Source: Rhodospirillaceae bacterium (lineage in GTDB: Bacteria; Pseudomonadota; Alphaproteobacteria; SMXQ01). Taken from it: a stretch of DNA of 41,683 nucleotides. The notes beneath the pieces are model-generated. The model was given only the letters and a program-made list of their open reading frames with translations, was not told where the DNA came from and did not search any database. The stretch lies in the NCBI GenBank assembly GCA_947474495.1, contig CANJIM010000020.1, forward strand, positions 1 through 41,683, given 5' to 3'. The translations under genes were made by a program, and so were the position numbers. Within the stretch, counting starts at the first letter, position 1; each line of letters starts with the position of its first letter. Shown one piece after another: positions 24,507 through 33,241 of this stretch.

Positions 24507-24706
24507 ATCCCAACCCTCAGAGCCATCTGTTTGTCCTTAAGCGGATGGGTTGGTTGGGCAGCTGGTCTTACACGGCGAAGGGGCTGCAACCCGGCAGGTT
24601 CACGCATGACGGAATCCGCGAGCGGACTGCCATTGTCTCTGTGGTCCGCCCCGGCGATCATTTAGACTGATTCGTGAACCGGTGAAGTTCTTTAAAGAGT
24701 CAGGGT

Positions 24707-26227
24707 ATGCACGACGATCCTTCCGAACATGGTCATTACGGCCTTAATGACGAAGCTATATTCGGACCCGCAGCGGAGGACGGATTTCCGAACAATCCGG
24801 ATTGGCTCCGTCTCACCAGCGTCGGAATCGATATCGGATCTTCGACATCGCATCTAATGTTCTCCAGGCTCGTCATGCGTCGGCGCAGCGACGAAATGTC
24901 GAGCCAGTTTGAGGTTGTGCATCGACAGGTACTTTATCGCTCTCCGATCCTGCTCACGCCCTACACCGACCCTGATACCATCGATACCGATTCGTTGGCC
25001 GCCTTTGTAAAACGTAGTTACGAAGATGCTTCCATCGCTCCGCAGGATGTCGATACAGGCGCAGTGATCTGCACGGGGGAGGCGGTGCGCAAGCATAACT
25101 CGGCGGCGATCATTCGAATGCTCGCCGAGCAGGGCGGCCATTTCGTCTGCGCTACGGCGGGCCCAAATCTCGAGGCGATCCTCGGCGCTCATGGTTCAGG
25201 CGCAGCGGCACGATCGCAAATTCACCATGGCGTCGGTCTAAACGTCGATATCGGCGGCGGCACAACGAAGCTGGCACTCGTCGAGAATGGCGCCGTTATT
25301 GAGACGATGGCCGTCAATGTCGGAGCCCGCTTAATTGCCTGGAACAGCGAAGGCCGGGTGATCCGTACGGAAGCAGCAGGCTGCGCCGTTGCCCGCGACT
25401 GCGGTTATGATATTGCCGTCGGGGATATCATCACGGAGGAGCAGAAAAGAGCCATAGCAGAGCTATTGGCTCAGATCCTGTTTGAAACTCTGGAGCGCAA
25501 AGCCTACTCGCCGCTCACGGAGAGTTTCATCATTTCAGGCGCTTTGACATATGCCGGTGCGATCGCCGAAATCAGTTTTTCGGGTGGTGTCAGCGAATAT
25601 ATCTATGAGGCCGACAAGGACGACTACGGGGATCTCGGCCCGCTGCTCGGCGCCGCAGTCCGTCGGCGTATTCCGATGCTTCAAATGCCGCTGGCCGGTA
25701 GCCTAGAGCGCATACGAGCAACCGTTATCGGCGCCTCGCAATACACGATCCAGCTTTCAAGCAGCACAGTCTACATCTCCAAGGATGGGCTATTGCCGCA
25801 GCTCGACCTTCAAGTGGTGCCAGCTTATTTGCCAAAGGATCCTACGGCGCTCACGGTGTCAACCGTGACGGAGGCGATCATGCGCGGGTTTGCCCGTTTG
25901 GATATCACTCCGGAAGATATCGGCCGTCCAATTGCCCTCGCGCTATTGGGGCCGGTGATCCCCAACCATCAGTCGATTAAAGCGCTTAGCAGCGGTATTC
26001 GACAGGCGTTGGAGCCCCTATCGAATCATCCCTGGGTCATCATTCTCTCGGCCGACGTGGCTGGCCTTGTCGGCTTCATGCTCAAGGAAGAAGAAAAGGT
26101 GCCCCAGGATGTTGTGGTGGTGGATGGCATCCATGTCGGAGAATTCAACTTCGTCGATTTAGGTCGAATCATCGATTCCGTTGAAGCCATTCCGGTCGTG
26201 GTCAAGTCTTTGGTCTTCGAAGGCTAG
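24707..26227 (+). CDS. eutA: EutA-like ASKHA ATPase (ethanolamine ammonia-lyase reactivase family)
   Basis: This 506-residue protein matches EutA along its length. Phosphate-1 motif VGIDIGSSTS is at about residues 39-48 and phosphate-2 motif VDIGGGTTK at about 180-188. SFSGGVSEYIYE, DLGPLLGAAVRRRI, RATVIGASQYTI and the C-terminal VVVKSLVFEG all have counterparts in E. coli EutA. It has about 40 extra N-terminal residues. EutA uses ATP to expel damaged cobalamin from ethanolamine ammonia-lyase EutBC. No EutB, EutC or other B12 enzyme gene is in the window. The neighbours are Rieske oxygenases and bicupins on both sides. Either it serves a distant EutBC, or it has been recruited to maintain another metalloenzyme. 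The family call is firm; the role here is open. Confidence 0.9.
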   Translation: MHDDPSEHGHYGLNDEAIFGPAAEDGFPNNPDWLRLTSVGIDIGSSTSHLMFSRLVMRRRSDEMSSQFEVVHRQVLYRSPILLTPYTDPDTIDTDSLAAFVKRSYEDASIAPQDVDTGAVICTGEAVRKHNSAAIIRMLAEQGGHFVCATAGPNLEAILGAHGSGAAARSQIHHGVGLNVDIGGGTTKLALVENGAVIETMAVNVGARLIAWNSEGRVIRTEAAGCAVARDCGYDIAVGDIITEEQKRAIAELLAQILFETLERKAYSPLTESFIISGALTYAGAIAEISFSGGVSEYIYEADKDDYGDLGPLLGAAVRRRIPMLQMPLAGSLERIRATVIGASQYTIQLSSSTVYISKDGLLPQLDLQVVPAYLPKDPTALTVSTVTEAIMRGFARLDITPEDIGRPIALALLGPVIPNHQSIKALSSGIRQALEPLSNHPWVIILSADVAGLVGFMLKEEEKVPQDVVVVDGIHVGEFNFVDLGRIIDSVEAIPVVVKSLVFEG

Positions 26228-26293
26228 ACTTGTTATTCGGCTGTCTTGCGCAAGCTCGCGCAGTTCAGGCTGCTTCCATCCACTAGAGATAAA

Positions 26294-27451
26294 TTAAGTA
26301 TCACGCGCACTGGTGGGGCCAACGACACCGTTGCACGGATTCACGAAAGCTTTCATGCGGCAGGTTGCGCCATTCTTCGCCAACTCAGCCTCGAAGATCT
26401 GGTGAATTCTCGGATCCTCATCCTCATATTCGATCTGCGAGCCGCCTTCCTTGATGCTCAGATCAGCCATGCGTCCGCTTTTGCCATTCGGTGCATAGAG
26501 ACCAAAGTAACCGGGGCGTAACGCCAGATAACGGGCGCGCGTGTTGCCGGTGTTGAAGTGCTGATGATAACAGTTCTCGTTCGGCACGATTACCATGCCG
26601 CCTGCTTTCCAGTCGCATCTGCGCAGATCGGACATATCGTCCTTGGTCCACAACAGCGAAAATCCGATGCCGCTCAAGACGACCAAATGCGCGCCCGGTC
26701 CGTGACGGTGAGCCTTCTTGTAAGTGCCGACCGGAAACTCGGAGATGTGGGCCTTTTGAGAGTTTCCCGCCATCTCGAGCATCACGTTGATGCCGCCGGC
26801 GCCGCGCTCTTTCCAGCCGTAGAGCTTCATGTTGGGCGCGTTCGGCAGGAAATTCGTTTCCCATACCCGGCGATTGTAAAGCTTGCCGCCGGCGAACTGC
26901 TTGCCGTTCCCGTTATAGCGGGTCTTGAACTGGAAGGGGTTGTTGAAGATGTAATCGTGGTCACGCATGCGACGCATGGTTGGCGGCGCGCCTGTGACCG
27001 CGATATATCTCGCCGGCTCGCTGCCGGCATTGAAATGTTGATACCAAGCGTTCAGTGGGATCGAGAAGAGACTTCCCGCCGCCCACTCGAACGTTTCCGG
27101 CTCTTGTCCGTCTAGCCATATCCGGGTCGCGCCACGGCCGGATAGCACATATACGTTTTCCTCATACATGTGGTGCTCGGGCTCCGACTCGCCGCCCGGC
27201 GCTATTTCAACGAGATGCGCGTCGCTGGGCATGCAATCATTCGGAATATTGATAATGGCGCCGGCGCCGCCCTTGCGCGGCCAAGGGCTGAGCTCTACCG
27301 CACACAAGTCATCAAACGCAAAGTCCTTAATGACGCGGACGCCTTCCCGCTGCTGCCAAGCCTCGTAAGCATCTTCTATGACAAAGTCATCGAGCGGCTC
27401 GGTCGGCGCATCCGCTATCTTCATATCTGTCGTCGATGTTTGAGCCGTCAT
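26294..27451 (-). CDS. Bicupin protein paired with a Rieske oxygenase (copy B)
   Basis: This 385-residue two-cupin protein is homologous to the plus-strand protein at 23342. The first domain has EHHMYEENVYVLSGRG and AGSLFSIPLNAWYQHFN. The second has AHRHGPGAHLVVLSGIG and ENCYHQHFN. As in copy A, the first HxH is altered (EHH) and the second lacks the usual glutamate. GGAG precedes the ATG on the minus strand. It lies downstream of the third Rieske gene on the same strand with 139 bases between them, and converges on the EutA-like gene with a 66-base gap. The conserved Rieske-then-cupin order in two copies argues for a functional partnership. Confidence 0.88.
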   Translation of the reverse strand: MTAQTSTTDMKIADAPTEPLDDFVIEDAYEAWQQREGVRVIKDFAFDDLCAVELSPWPRKGGAGAIINIPNDCMPSDAHLVEIAPGGESEPEHHMYEENVYVLSGRGATRIWLDGQEPETFEWAAGSLFSIPLNAWYQHFNAGSEPARYIAVTGAPPTMRRMRDHDYIFNNPFQFKTRYNGNGKQFAGGKLYNRRVWETNFLPNAPNMKLYGWKERGAGGINVMLEMAGNSQKAHISEFPVGTYKKAHRHGPGAHLVVLSGIGFSLLWTKDDMSDLRRCDWKAGGMVIVPNENCYHQHFNTGNTRARYLALRPGYFGLYAPNGKSGRMADLSIKEGGSQIEYEDEDPRIHQIFEAELAKNGATCRMKAFVNPCNGVVGPTSARDT

Positions 27452-27590
27452 TCTTGTTGCTCCGGAGAGTTACTAGCGTTGATTTAGGCGCGATGCATCT
27501 GCGACCGCTGGCCTGCTTTGGATCATGCAGACTGCGCCGATCGCGCGATTTTTGAGAATCCGCGCCGTCTTATGAATCGCGGAACCTTGT

Positions 27591-28760
27591 TTAGGCCTTC
27601 GCCATTTCACGAGCCATACGGCGCTGTCCAGTCGAGACGTGGATCCGGATGCAATCGTTGAGGGCTGGGTCACGAATGACACCCTTGGGCTCCTTGCCCT
27701 CTTGCACGCAGCGGATTTGCTCGCGCAAAAGCCGCCGGTAGAGCGCAATGCCGACATCGGTGTTGCCGAGCAACTCGCGCGAGCGATCGGTGATCGAGCC
27801 TTGCGTCTCCCAAGCCATGGCATCATGGGAGGCGAAGCTATTCATATGATAGGCGCCAGTCTCGTCCTTGAGCGGCGGCACATTCTCGCAGGGCACGAGG
27901 TTGGGTTGGGTGACCAAATCTCCGCTATCGTTGGGCGTGAATTGATAGCGGAAGATTTTTGTATGTGTGTCGTCCACTGCCAAGCGCATGTGCATGACGA
28001 TGTGTTCGCGTTGCGGGGATAAAAGGAGATTCGGGAAGATCACCGGATGACCGTCTTCCTCCTCCGCCTTGTCGCCGCCATAAACACGCTGCTTGCGAAC
28101 GCCAACCCAGTTGGGCTCGTCCACCAACTCGAAATGCAGCTTTTCGATCGGTCGATAATAATAGGCGCCCGATTTGCCCTTATCCTTGAGAGTCAGCGTG
28201 TGCGCATGAAGATAGTAGGTATGGGCCGGATCGCAAGAATTCTCCATGATCTGCAGCCAATTGCATTCGATCACGGGGAGTATGAAGACTTTTCGCACGC
28301 CATCCGCTCTCAGAAGCTGTTCCCAACGCGGCAAGAGCGGGGCAGGCAATGGCCCCATGTAGGCCCAGATCATGCCGCCGAGCGCCTGCACAGGATAGGA
28401 GTGCTGATGAGCTTCCTTTTTGAGCGGACTGTCGCTCGGCTCGAAGGGCTGATCGATGCAATTGCCGGCGCAATCAAACTTCCAGCCATGGTACGGGCAG
28501 CGCAGGCCGTCCTGTTCGACGAACCCGTAGTAGAGTGACGCTGAACGGTGACAGCATTGTTCTTCGACCAGGCCAAGCCGACCCTCTCCGTCGCGAAACA
28601 ACACCATGTCCTCGCCAAGTGCGCGGATACGGAGTTTCGGCGAATCATCGGTGAGTTCGGCCTCTGCGGCGATCGGTTGCCAATAACGACGTAGAAGCTC
28701 GCCAGCCGGCGTGCCTCGTCCGACGCGAGTGATCTCTTGGTTGGCTTCATTGGAAAGCAT
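27591..28760 (-). CDS. Rieske non-heme iron aromatic oxygenase (copy 3, divergent)
   Basis: This 389-residue protein begins MLSNEANQEITRVGRGTPAG. Rieske ligands are C69/H71 (CCHR in place of the usual CPHR) and C88/H91 (CPYHGW). The iron site is D177, H180 and H185 in DPAHTYYLH, and HDAMAWETQG holds the likely third ligand. It is clearly related to copies 1 and 2 but much less similar to them than they are to each other, so its substrate probably differs. GGAGGAT stands before the ATG. It leads a minus-strand pair with a bicupin and is divergent from the second ABC importer operon across 355 bases. Confidence 0.94.
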   Translation of the reverse strand: MLSNEANQEITRVGRGTPAGELLRRYWQPIAAEAELTDDSPKLRIRALGEDMVLFRDGEGRLGLVEEQCCHRSASLYYGFVEQDGLRCPYHGWKFDCAGNCIDQPFEPSDSPLKKEAHQHSYPVQALGGMIWAYMGPLPAPLLPRWEQLLRADGVRKVFILPVIECNWLQIMENSCDPAHTYYLHAHTLTLKDKGKSGAYYYRPIEKLHFELVDEPNWVGVRKQRVYGGDKAEEEDGHPVIFPNLLLSPQREHIVMHMRLAVDDTHTKIFRYQFTPNDSGDLVTQPNLVPCENVPPLKDETGAYHMNSFASHDAMAWETQGSITDRSRELLGNTDVGIALYRRLLREQIRCVQEGKEPKGVIRDPALNDCIRIHVSTGQRRMAREMAKA

Positions 28761-29115
28761 GGCATCCTCCGATCATCTGGCCGCGAGGCCGCTTCGGAAG
28801 GCCCCGACGGGAGAGACGATACATTGATTGAATCATCTGCGCCACAAACTGGCGCTGGTTATGGCGTGATCGAGACAAACTCTTTCAAGCGATTCTGTCT
28901 GCAAAAAACACCTCTGGCGCAATTCTGTTTTGCAACAGATGGAGAGTAAGCCTTCTCAAAGAGGCAACTCTTATAAAAGACCTGGCAAAGCTCATTTCAT
29001 GCGTGCGTTGAAAAACTTAATTGGTTCCTGATGTTCGACAATGAAATGGGGATTTGATAGATTTCGGCGACTTAAAACGGGTTCGAAAAACGAACTCTGC
29101 ATCAGGGAGCGAGGC
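28761..29115. promoter_or_regulatory. Divergent intergenic region between Rieske copy 3 and ABC system 2
   Basis: No gene is seen in these 355 bases, which are visibly more AT-rich than the flanks. TTATAAAA at 28971-28978 could be part of a -10 box for the transporter operon, but no good -35 is at the right distance. TTGAAA at 29008-29013 is another -35 candidate without a clear -10. GTTCG and CGAAC flank five A's at 29081-29095, a possible operator or early leader stem. The region must carry promoters for both directions. Confidence 0.4.
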
Positions 29116-30243
29116 ATGTTTTTCCTCAAGACATTGATTATTGGCGCTTTTGGAATCGCGTCTCTGTCCTTCTCGGCGGCCGCGCAGGCGCCTGTTGATC
29201 TCAGCAACTGGGCGAGCGTGCTTGAAAAAGCCAAGCAAGAAGGGCTGGTCGTTGTTCACGGTGCTCCAGGGCAGCGCTACGCGGCTGTTCTGAAAGATGC
29301 CTTTCAAAAGAAATACCCCGAGATCAAAGTCGAATTTTCAGGCGCGGCGAACCGCACGGCTATTCCGCGTCTGCTGCGTGAGCGCCAAGCCGGAATCTAT
29401 AACCAAGATGTCTGGTCATCGGGATCTTCGGCCATCTCGCAATTGAAACCAGCCGGCGTATTGCAGCCGCTGGCCCCGTTCCTCCGTGAGGAGATCAAGG
29501 CGGATCAAAATTGGTTCGGCGGCTTCGCGGCCGGCTTTACCGACACGGAACAAAAATTTTTCTATTCGTTTGACGGCACTGTGCAGAACCCGATTCATGT
29601 GAATTGGGACTTTGTGAAGAAGGCTCAGATTAAGTCGATCCAGGATCTATTAAAGCCTGAATTCGCAAATAAAATCGTATGGGACGATCCCCGTCGCGGC
29701 GGTTCCGGTAACGGTGCGTCGCTGACCATCCTCGAAAATTTTGGTGAAGAATTTTTGCGTAAGCTTTATGCGCAGAAGGCCGTGTTCACCACCAATCGCC
29801 GTCAAGGGGCGGAGTGGGTGGTTCGCGGACGCTATCCCATCGCCATCGGCCTGGATGATAGCGAATTGGAAGTTTTTGAGAACGCAGGTCTAGGCCGGAA
29901 CGTACTGCCGCTTGATGACGGCATGTATAAGGTTGAGCAATTGTCACCGGGATTCGGCTCGGTCGGTGTTGTCGACAAAGCCCCGCATCCGAATGCGGCC
30001 GCGGTTTACATGAACTGGCTGTTGAGCCAGGAGGGGCAGCAGGAGTGGGTCACGGTGCCGCGCAATTCTCGCCGGGTCGATGTCAAGTCGGTGGAGAGTA
30101 AGATGTCGCCAAAACAAGGCATCCAATACTTCAACGGCCACCACGAAAAATATGCCGATGTTCGCGAAGGGCTGCAGGTAATCGCCAAGCAGGTGATCGC
30201 GGCGCCGATGGTCGACGATGGGAAGAAAGGCGCGGAGGAATAG
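29116..30243 (+). CDS. Periplasmic ABC solute-binding protein (family 1), system 2
   Basis: The protein is 375 residues from the ATG at 29116, which gives a proper signal peptide (MFFLKTLIIGAFGIASLSFS, cleavage after AAAQA) with AGGGAGCGAGG upstream. An ATG 75 bases upstream would place charged residues before it and is rejected. The mature region opens WASVLEKAKQEGLVVV. RQGAEWVVRGRYPIAIGL matches the system 1 receptor. No FbpA-like tyrosine pair is visible, so an organic ligand is likelier than ferric iron. It heads a three-gene importer operon and is followed by a stem-loop with a T run. Confidence 0.92.
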   Translation: MFFLKTLIIGAFGIASLSFSAAAQAPVDLSNWASVLEKAKQEGLVVVHGAPGQRYAAVLKDAFQKKYPEIKVEFSGAANRTAIPRLLRERQAGIYNQDVWSSGSSAISQLKPAGVLQPLAPFLREEIKADQNWFGGFAAGFTDTEQKFFYSFDGTVQNPIHVNWDFVKKAQIKSIQDLLKPEFANKIVWDDPRRGGSGNGASLTILENFGEEFLRKLYAQKAVFTTNRRQGAEWVVRGRYPIAIGLDDSELEVFENAGLGRNVLPLDDGMYKVEQLSPGFGSVGVVDKAPHPNAAAVYMNWLLSQEGQQEWVTVPRNSRRVDVKSVESKMSPKQGIQYFNGHHEKYADVREGLQVIAKQVIAAPMVDDGKKGAEE

Positions 30244-30262
30244 AACCTCCGCGGCTATTTTT
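30231..30262 (+). other. Stem-loop with T run overlapping the end of the system 2 binding-protein gene
   Basis: CGCGGAGG at 30231-30238 pairs perfectly with CCTCCGCG at 30246-30253 across a loop that contains the TAG stop codon. TTTTT follows at 30258-30262, two bases before the ATPase start. It looks like a partial terminator or attenuator that would lower ATPase and permease expression relative to the binding protein. The system 1 operon has a stem-loop in the equivalent place. Confidence 0.6.
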
Positions 30263-30264
30263 AG

Positions 30265-31362
30265 ATGGCACAGTCGATCATTGAAATCCGGGGCGTGAGC
30301 AAAAGCTTCGGAAACGTCAGCGTATTGCGTGATGTCAACTTCAGCATTGCAAAAGGCGAAGTTTTTACGCTGCTGGGTCCGTCCGGTTGCGGCAAATCCA
30401 CCACGCTTCGCATTATCGCCGGTTTGGAGGATGCCACCGCCGGCGAGGTGATCCTGAACGGGCGTACCGTCTACTCGTCGGACAAGCGCATCAACCTGCC
30501 GCCCGAAAAGCGCAATATGGGCATGGTATTCCAATCCTATGCGATTTGGCCCCATATGACGGTGGCCGAGAACGTCGCTTACCCGCTCACTCTGCGCAAG
30601 TTGTCGCGCGCGGTGATTGCCGAGCGCGTGATGGCGGCATTGCGGCTCGTCGATCTGGAGGCTCAGGCCGATCGCGACGCGCCCAAGCTCTCCGGAGGAC
30701 AGCAACAGCGGGTTGCCCTGGCACGGGCGCTGGTCTATGAGCCCGAAGTTCTGCTACTCGACGAGCCGCTGTCGAACCTCGATGTAAAACTGCGCGAGCA
30801 GATGCGCTACGAGCTCAAGGTTCTGCAGGAGCGGCTTGGTCTCACGCTGATTTATGTCACGCACGACCAGGCCGAGGCTCTGAGCCTATCCAACCGCATC
30901 GCGTTGATGAGCCAGGGGCAAGTCGAGCAGATCGGCGTGCCGGATGAGCTCTATGACCGGCCGAAAACGGAATTCGTGCGCGACTTCCTCGGTAAAACCG
31001 TGACCATTCCAGGGCGCGTCGGCGCCGCCGAAGGCGGGTCGGCGCGGATCGCTCTCGGTAACGGCGCCGGCGACTTGTTGTGGACTCCGCCGCCAGGCGT
31101 GGCAATCCCCGCGCCGGGCAGCGAGATCAAGATCGCCATCCGGCCCGAGCGTATCGCGCTGTCCGCGACGAAAGCGGGCCGCGAGAACTGTCTCGCCGGC
31201 AAGATCGAAACCGTGCTGTACCAAGGCGACCGCACGGAGTGCGCGGTCCGCGTCGGAAATGATCTCATCACGATTTACGGCCCGCCGGAAGCACGCACGA
31301 TGCGCGACCAAAACGTCACGCTCGTCTTGGCGCCGGAGGCTTTGACGCTATGGCCGAAATAG
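30265..31362 (+). CDS. ABC importer ATPase, ferric/spermidine-type, system 2
   Basis: This 365-residue ATPase has Walker A GPSGCGKST, Q-loop VFQSYAIWPHM, signature LSGGQQQR, Walker B VLLLDEPLSNLDVKL and switch histidine YVTHD. A C-terminal TOBE-like domain follows (IAIRPERIALS and after). It drives the importer formed with the genes at 29116 and 31350. Its end overlaps the permease start by 13 bases, a sign of translational coupling. It starts only 21 bases after the binding-protein stop, within a stem-loop and T-run region that leaves no clear ribosome site. Confidence 0.94.
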   Translation: MAQSIIEIRGVSKSFGNVSVLRDVNFSIAKGEVFTLLGPSGCGKSTTLRIIAGLEDATAGEVILNGRTVYSSDKRINLPPEKRNMGMVFQSYAIWPHMTVAENVAYPLTLRKLSRAVIAERVMAALRLVDLEAQADRDAPKLSGGQQQRVALARALVYEPEVLLLDEPLSNLDVKLREQMRYELKVLQERLGLTLIYVTHDQAEALSLSNRIALMSQGQVEQIGVPDELYDRPKTEFVRDFLGKTVTIPGRVGAAEGGSARIALGNGAGDLLWTPPPGVAIPAPGSEIKIAIRPERIALSATKAGRENCLAGKIETVLYQGDRTECAVRVGNDLITIYGPPEARTMRDQNVTLVLAPEALTLWPK

Positions 31363-33077
31363 CTCTCGCGCATCCGTCAGGCAGCCGCGCCAGCCGTTTG
31401 TTCGAGCTGCGGACGGTGCTGTTCACGATCGTTATGCTGCTGACCATTTTTTTGGTGCTCTACCCGGTTTTGCTGATCGCGGTTTATTCGTTCGACGTCG
31501 GTGAATCGCGAGGCACATTCGAGTTCGGCCTGGGTTCTTGGCGTTACGCCTTGTCCGATCCGACGATGCTCGGCGCCATTGTAAATTCGCTCAAGCTTCT
31601 GGTCTCGATCCACGGCATCGCTCTGCCGATTGCTGTGGTGATCGCATGGGTGTTGGCGCGAACCGATATTCCCTATCGGCACGGGCTTGAGTTTATGTTC
31701 TGGATCTCTTTCTTCCTGCCCTCGCTATCTGTGACGCTGGGTTGGATCATGTGCCTTGATCCGGAATATGGCCTCTTTAACACCGCGATAAAGATGCTGC
31801 CTTTCGTCGATGAAGGGCCATTCAATATTTATTCATTTTGGGGCATCGTTTGGGCGCATCTCGGCGGAAATTCAATTGCCCTTAAAGTGATGCTGCTGAC
31901 GCCGACGTTCCGCAACATCGATGCCTCCCTGGAGGAGGCGTCGCGGGTGGCCGGCGCGGGCCGAACCAAGACCGTGTTGCGCATCATCGTCCCGGCGATG
32001 ATGCCGGCGCTGATCGCGATCATCCTGATGGCGATGATTCGGGCCATGCAGTCATTTGAAGTCGAATTGGTCCTCGGGCCGCCGTTCCAGTTCTACATTT
32101 ATTCGACGATGGTTTACTCGCTCATCTCGCAGGAGCCGCCGCGCTTCGCTGCGGCCTCGGCTTTGGCCACCCTCGGGCTGGCCGCGATCCTGCCGTTGAT
32201 TTTCATGCAGCGGAAACTCAGCCTCCGTCGGCAATATACAACCTTGACGGGAAAGCTGCAGACGCAGCCGGTTCGATTGGGCATATGGCGCCTGCCGATA
32301 TTCCTTGGTGTGTTGCTGATCGTGTTGCTGCTGACGGTGATCCCGCTCATCTTCGTCGCGCTGGCCTCGGTTATGAAGCTGCTGGGCTTCTTCCATATCG
32401 AAGACGCCTACACATTCAGCCACTGGATCTCGGTGTTTAGCGACCCTATGTTCCTGAATGCGACATGGAATACGCTGATCATGGCGACGGGGGCGGGGCT
32501 ATTCTCCGTGGTCCTATTCTCGCTGATCGCCTACTTCATCGTGCGGACCAAGTTCAGGGCGCGCGCGCTGCTCGATTTCATATCCTGGCTTCCATTCGCT
32601 GTCCCCGGACTTTTGTTCGGTCTCGGCCTTCTATACGTCTTTTTGGAAACGCCATTTTTCCGACCGCTCTACGGCTCTATGTTCCTGCTGATCTTAGCGA
32701 CTGTCGTCAGTTCGATGACGCTCGGTACACAGATCATTAAATCAAACATGATGCAGCTTGGTCAGGAACTGGAGGAAGCATCGCGCATCGCTGGCGCGAG
32801 TTGGATCACGACCTTTGTTCGCGTGGTCCTGCCGATCATGATCCCGGTTCTCTTGCTGGTTGGTGTGATGAACTTCATCGGCGCAACTCGTGACGTCGCA
32901 TCAGTGGCCCTGATCGCGACGGCCCAGACCAAAACGTTGGCGCTTATTCAACTCGATTACATGGTCGATGGCCGTTACGAAACGGCTGCGGTTGTGTCCT
33001 TAGTCGTGGTCTTTATGAGCACGGGAGTTGCAATCGTCGCTCGGCTGTTTGGTTTGCGGATTGGCATCCGCAATTAA
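31350..33077 (+). CDS. ABC importer permease, two fused permease domains, system 2
   Basis: This 575-residue inner-membrane protein carries two permease domains, each with its EAA loop: LEEASRVAGAGRTKTVLRI and LEEASRIAGASWITTFVRV. It is homologous along its length to the permease at 18244. The start lies inside the ATPase gene, with GGAGG ten bases upstream. After its stop come 164 bases with no gene that I can see, up to the end of the convergent GntR/UTRA gene. They include an 8-base GTTATAAC palindrome and no obvious terminator. Confidence 0.94.
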   Translation: MAEIALAHPSGSRASRLFELRTVLFTIVMLLTIFLVLYPVLLIAVYSFDVGESRGTFEFGLGSWRYALSDPTMLGAIVNSLKLLVSIHGIALPIAVVIAWVLARTDIPYRHGLEFMFWISFFLPSLSVTLGWIMCLDPEYGLFNTAIKMLPFVDEGPFNIYSFWGIVWAHLGGNSIALKVMLLTPTFRNIDASLEEASRVAGAGRTKTVLRIIVPAMMPALIAIILMAMIRAMQSFEVELVLGPPFQFYIYSTMVYSLISQEPPRFAAASALATLGLAAILPLIFMQRKLSLRRQYTTLTGKLQTQPVRLGIWRLPIFLGVLLIVLLLTVIPLIFVALASVMKLLGFFHIEDAYTFSHWISVFSDPMFLNATWNTLIMATGAGLFSVVLFSLIAYFIVRTKFRARALLDFISWLPFAVPGLLFGLGLLYVFLETPFFRPLYGSMFLLILATVVSSMTLGTQIIKSNMMQLGQELEEASRIAGASWITTFVRVVLPIMIPVLLLVGVMNFIGATRDVASVALIATAQTKTLALIQLDYMVDGRYETAAVVSLVVVFMSTGVAIVARLFGLRIGIRN

Positions 33078-33241
33078 GACGGGTAGCGTGAAATGGCCCG
33101 CGATAACTATTGCGAATCGGCTCGGCGAGAGCTTGCGGCTGTTATAACGGCGGCAATATGGGAAATTTCGGTGGATGGCGCGGGCCGGCGCTAAGCATTC
33201 TTTAGGCCACGGATTTAGACCGCAGAAAAAGAGCTATTCGC

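Noticed and set aside
22109-28760. Idea that the inverted Rieske-cupin pairs are the arms of a transposon
   Set aside because: The copies are too diverged to be recent repeats, no transposase or terminal repeats are seen, and the intervening EutA-like gene is not a mobility gene.
33078-33241. Possible terminator after the system 2 permease
   Set aside because: Only an 8-base GTTATAAC palindrome and A/T patches were seen; no stem with a T run could be drawn.
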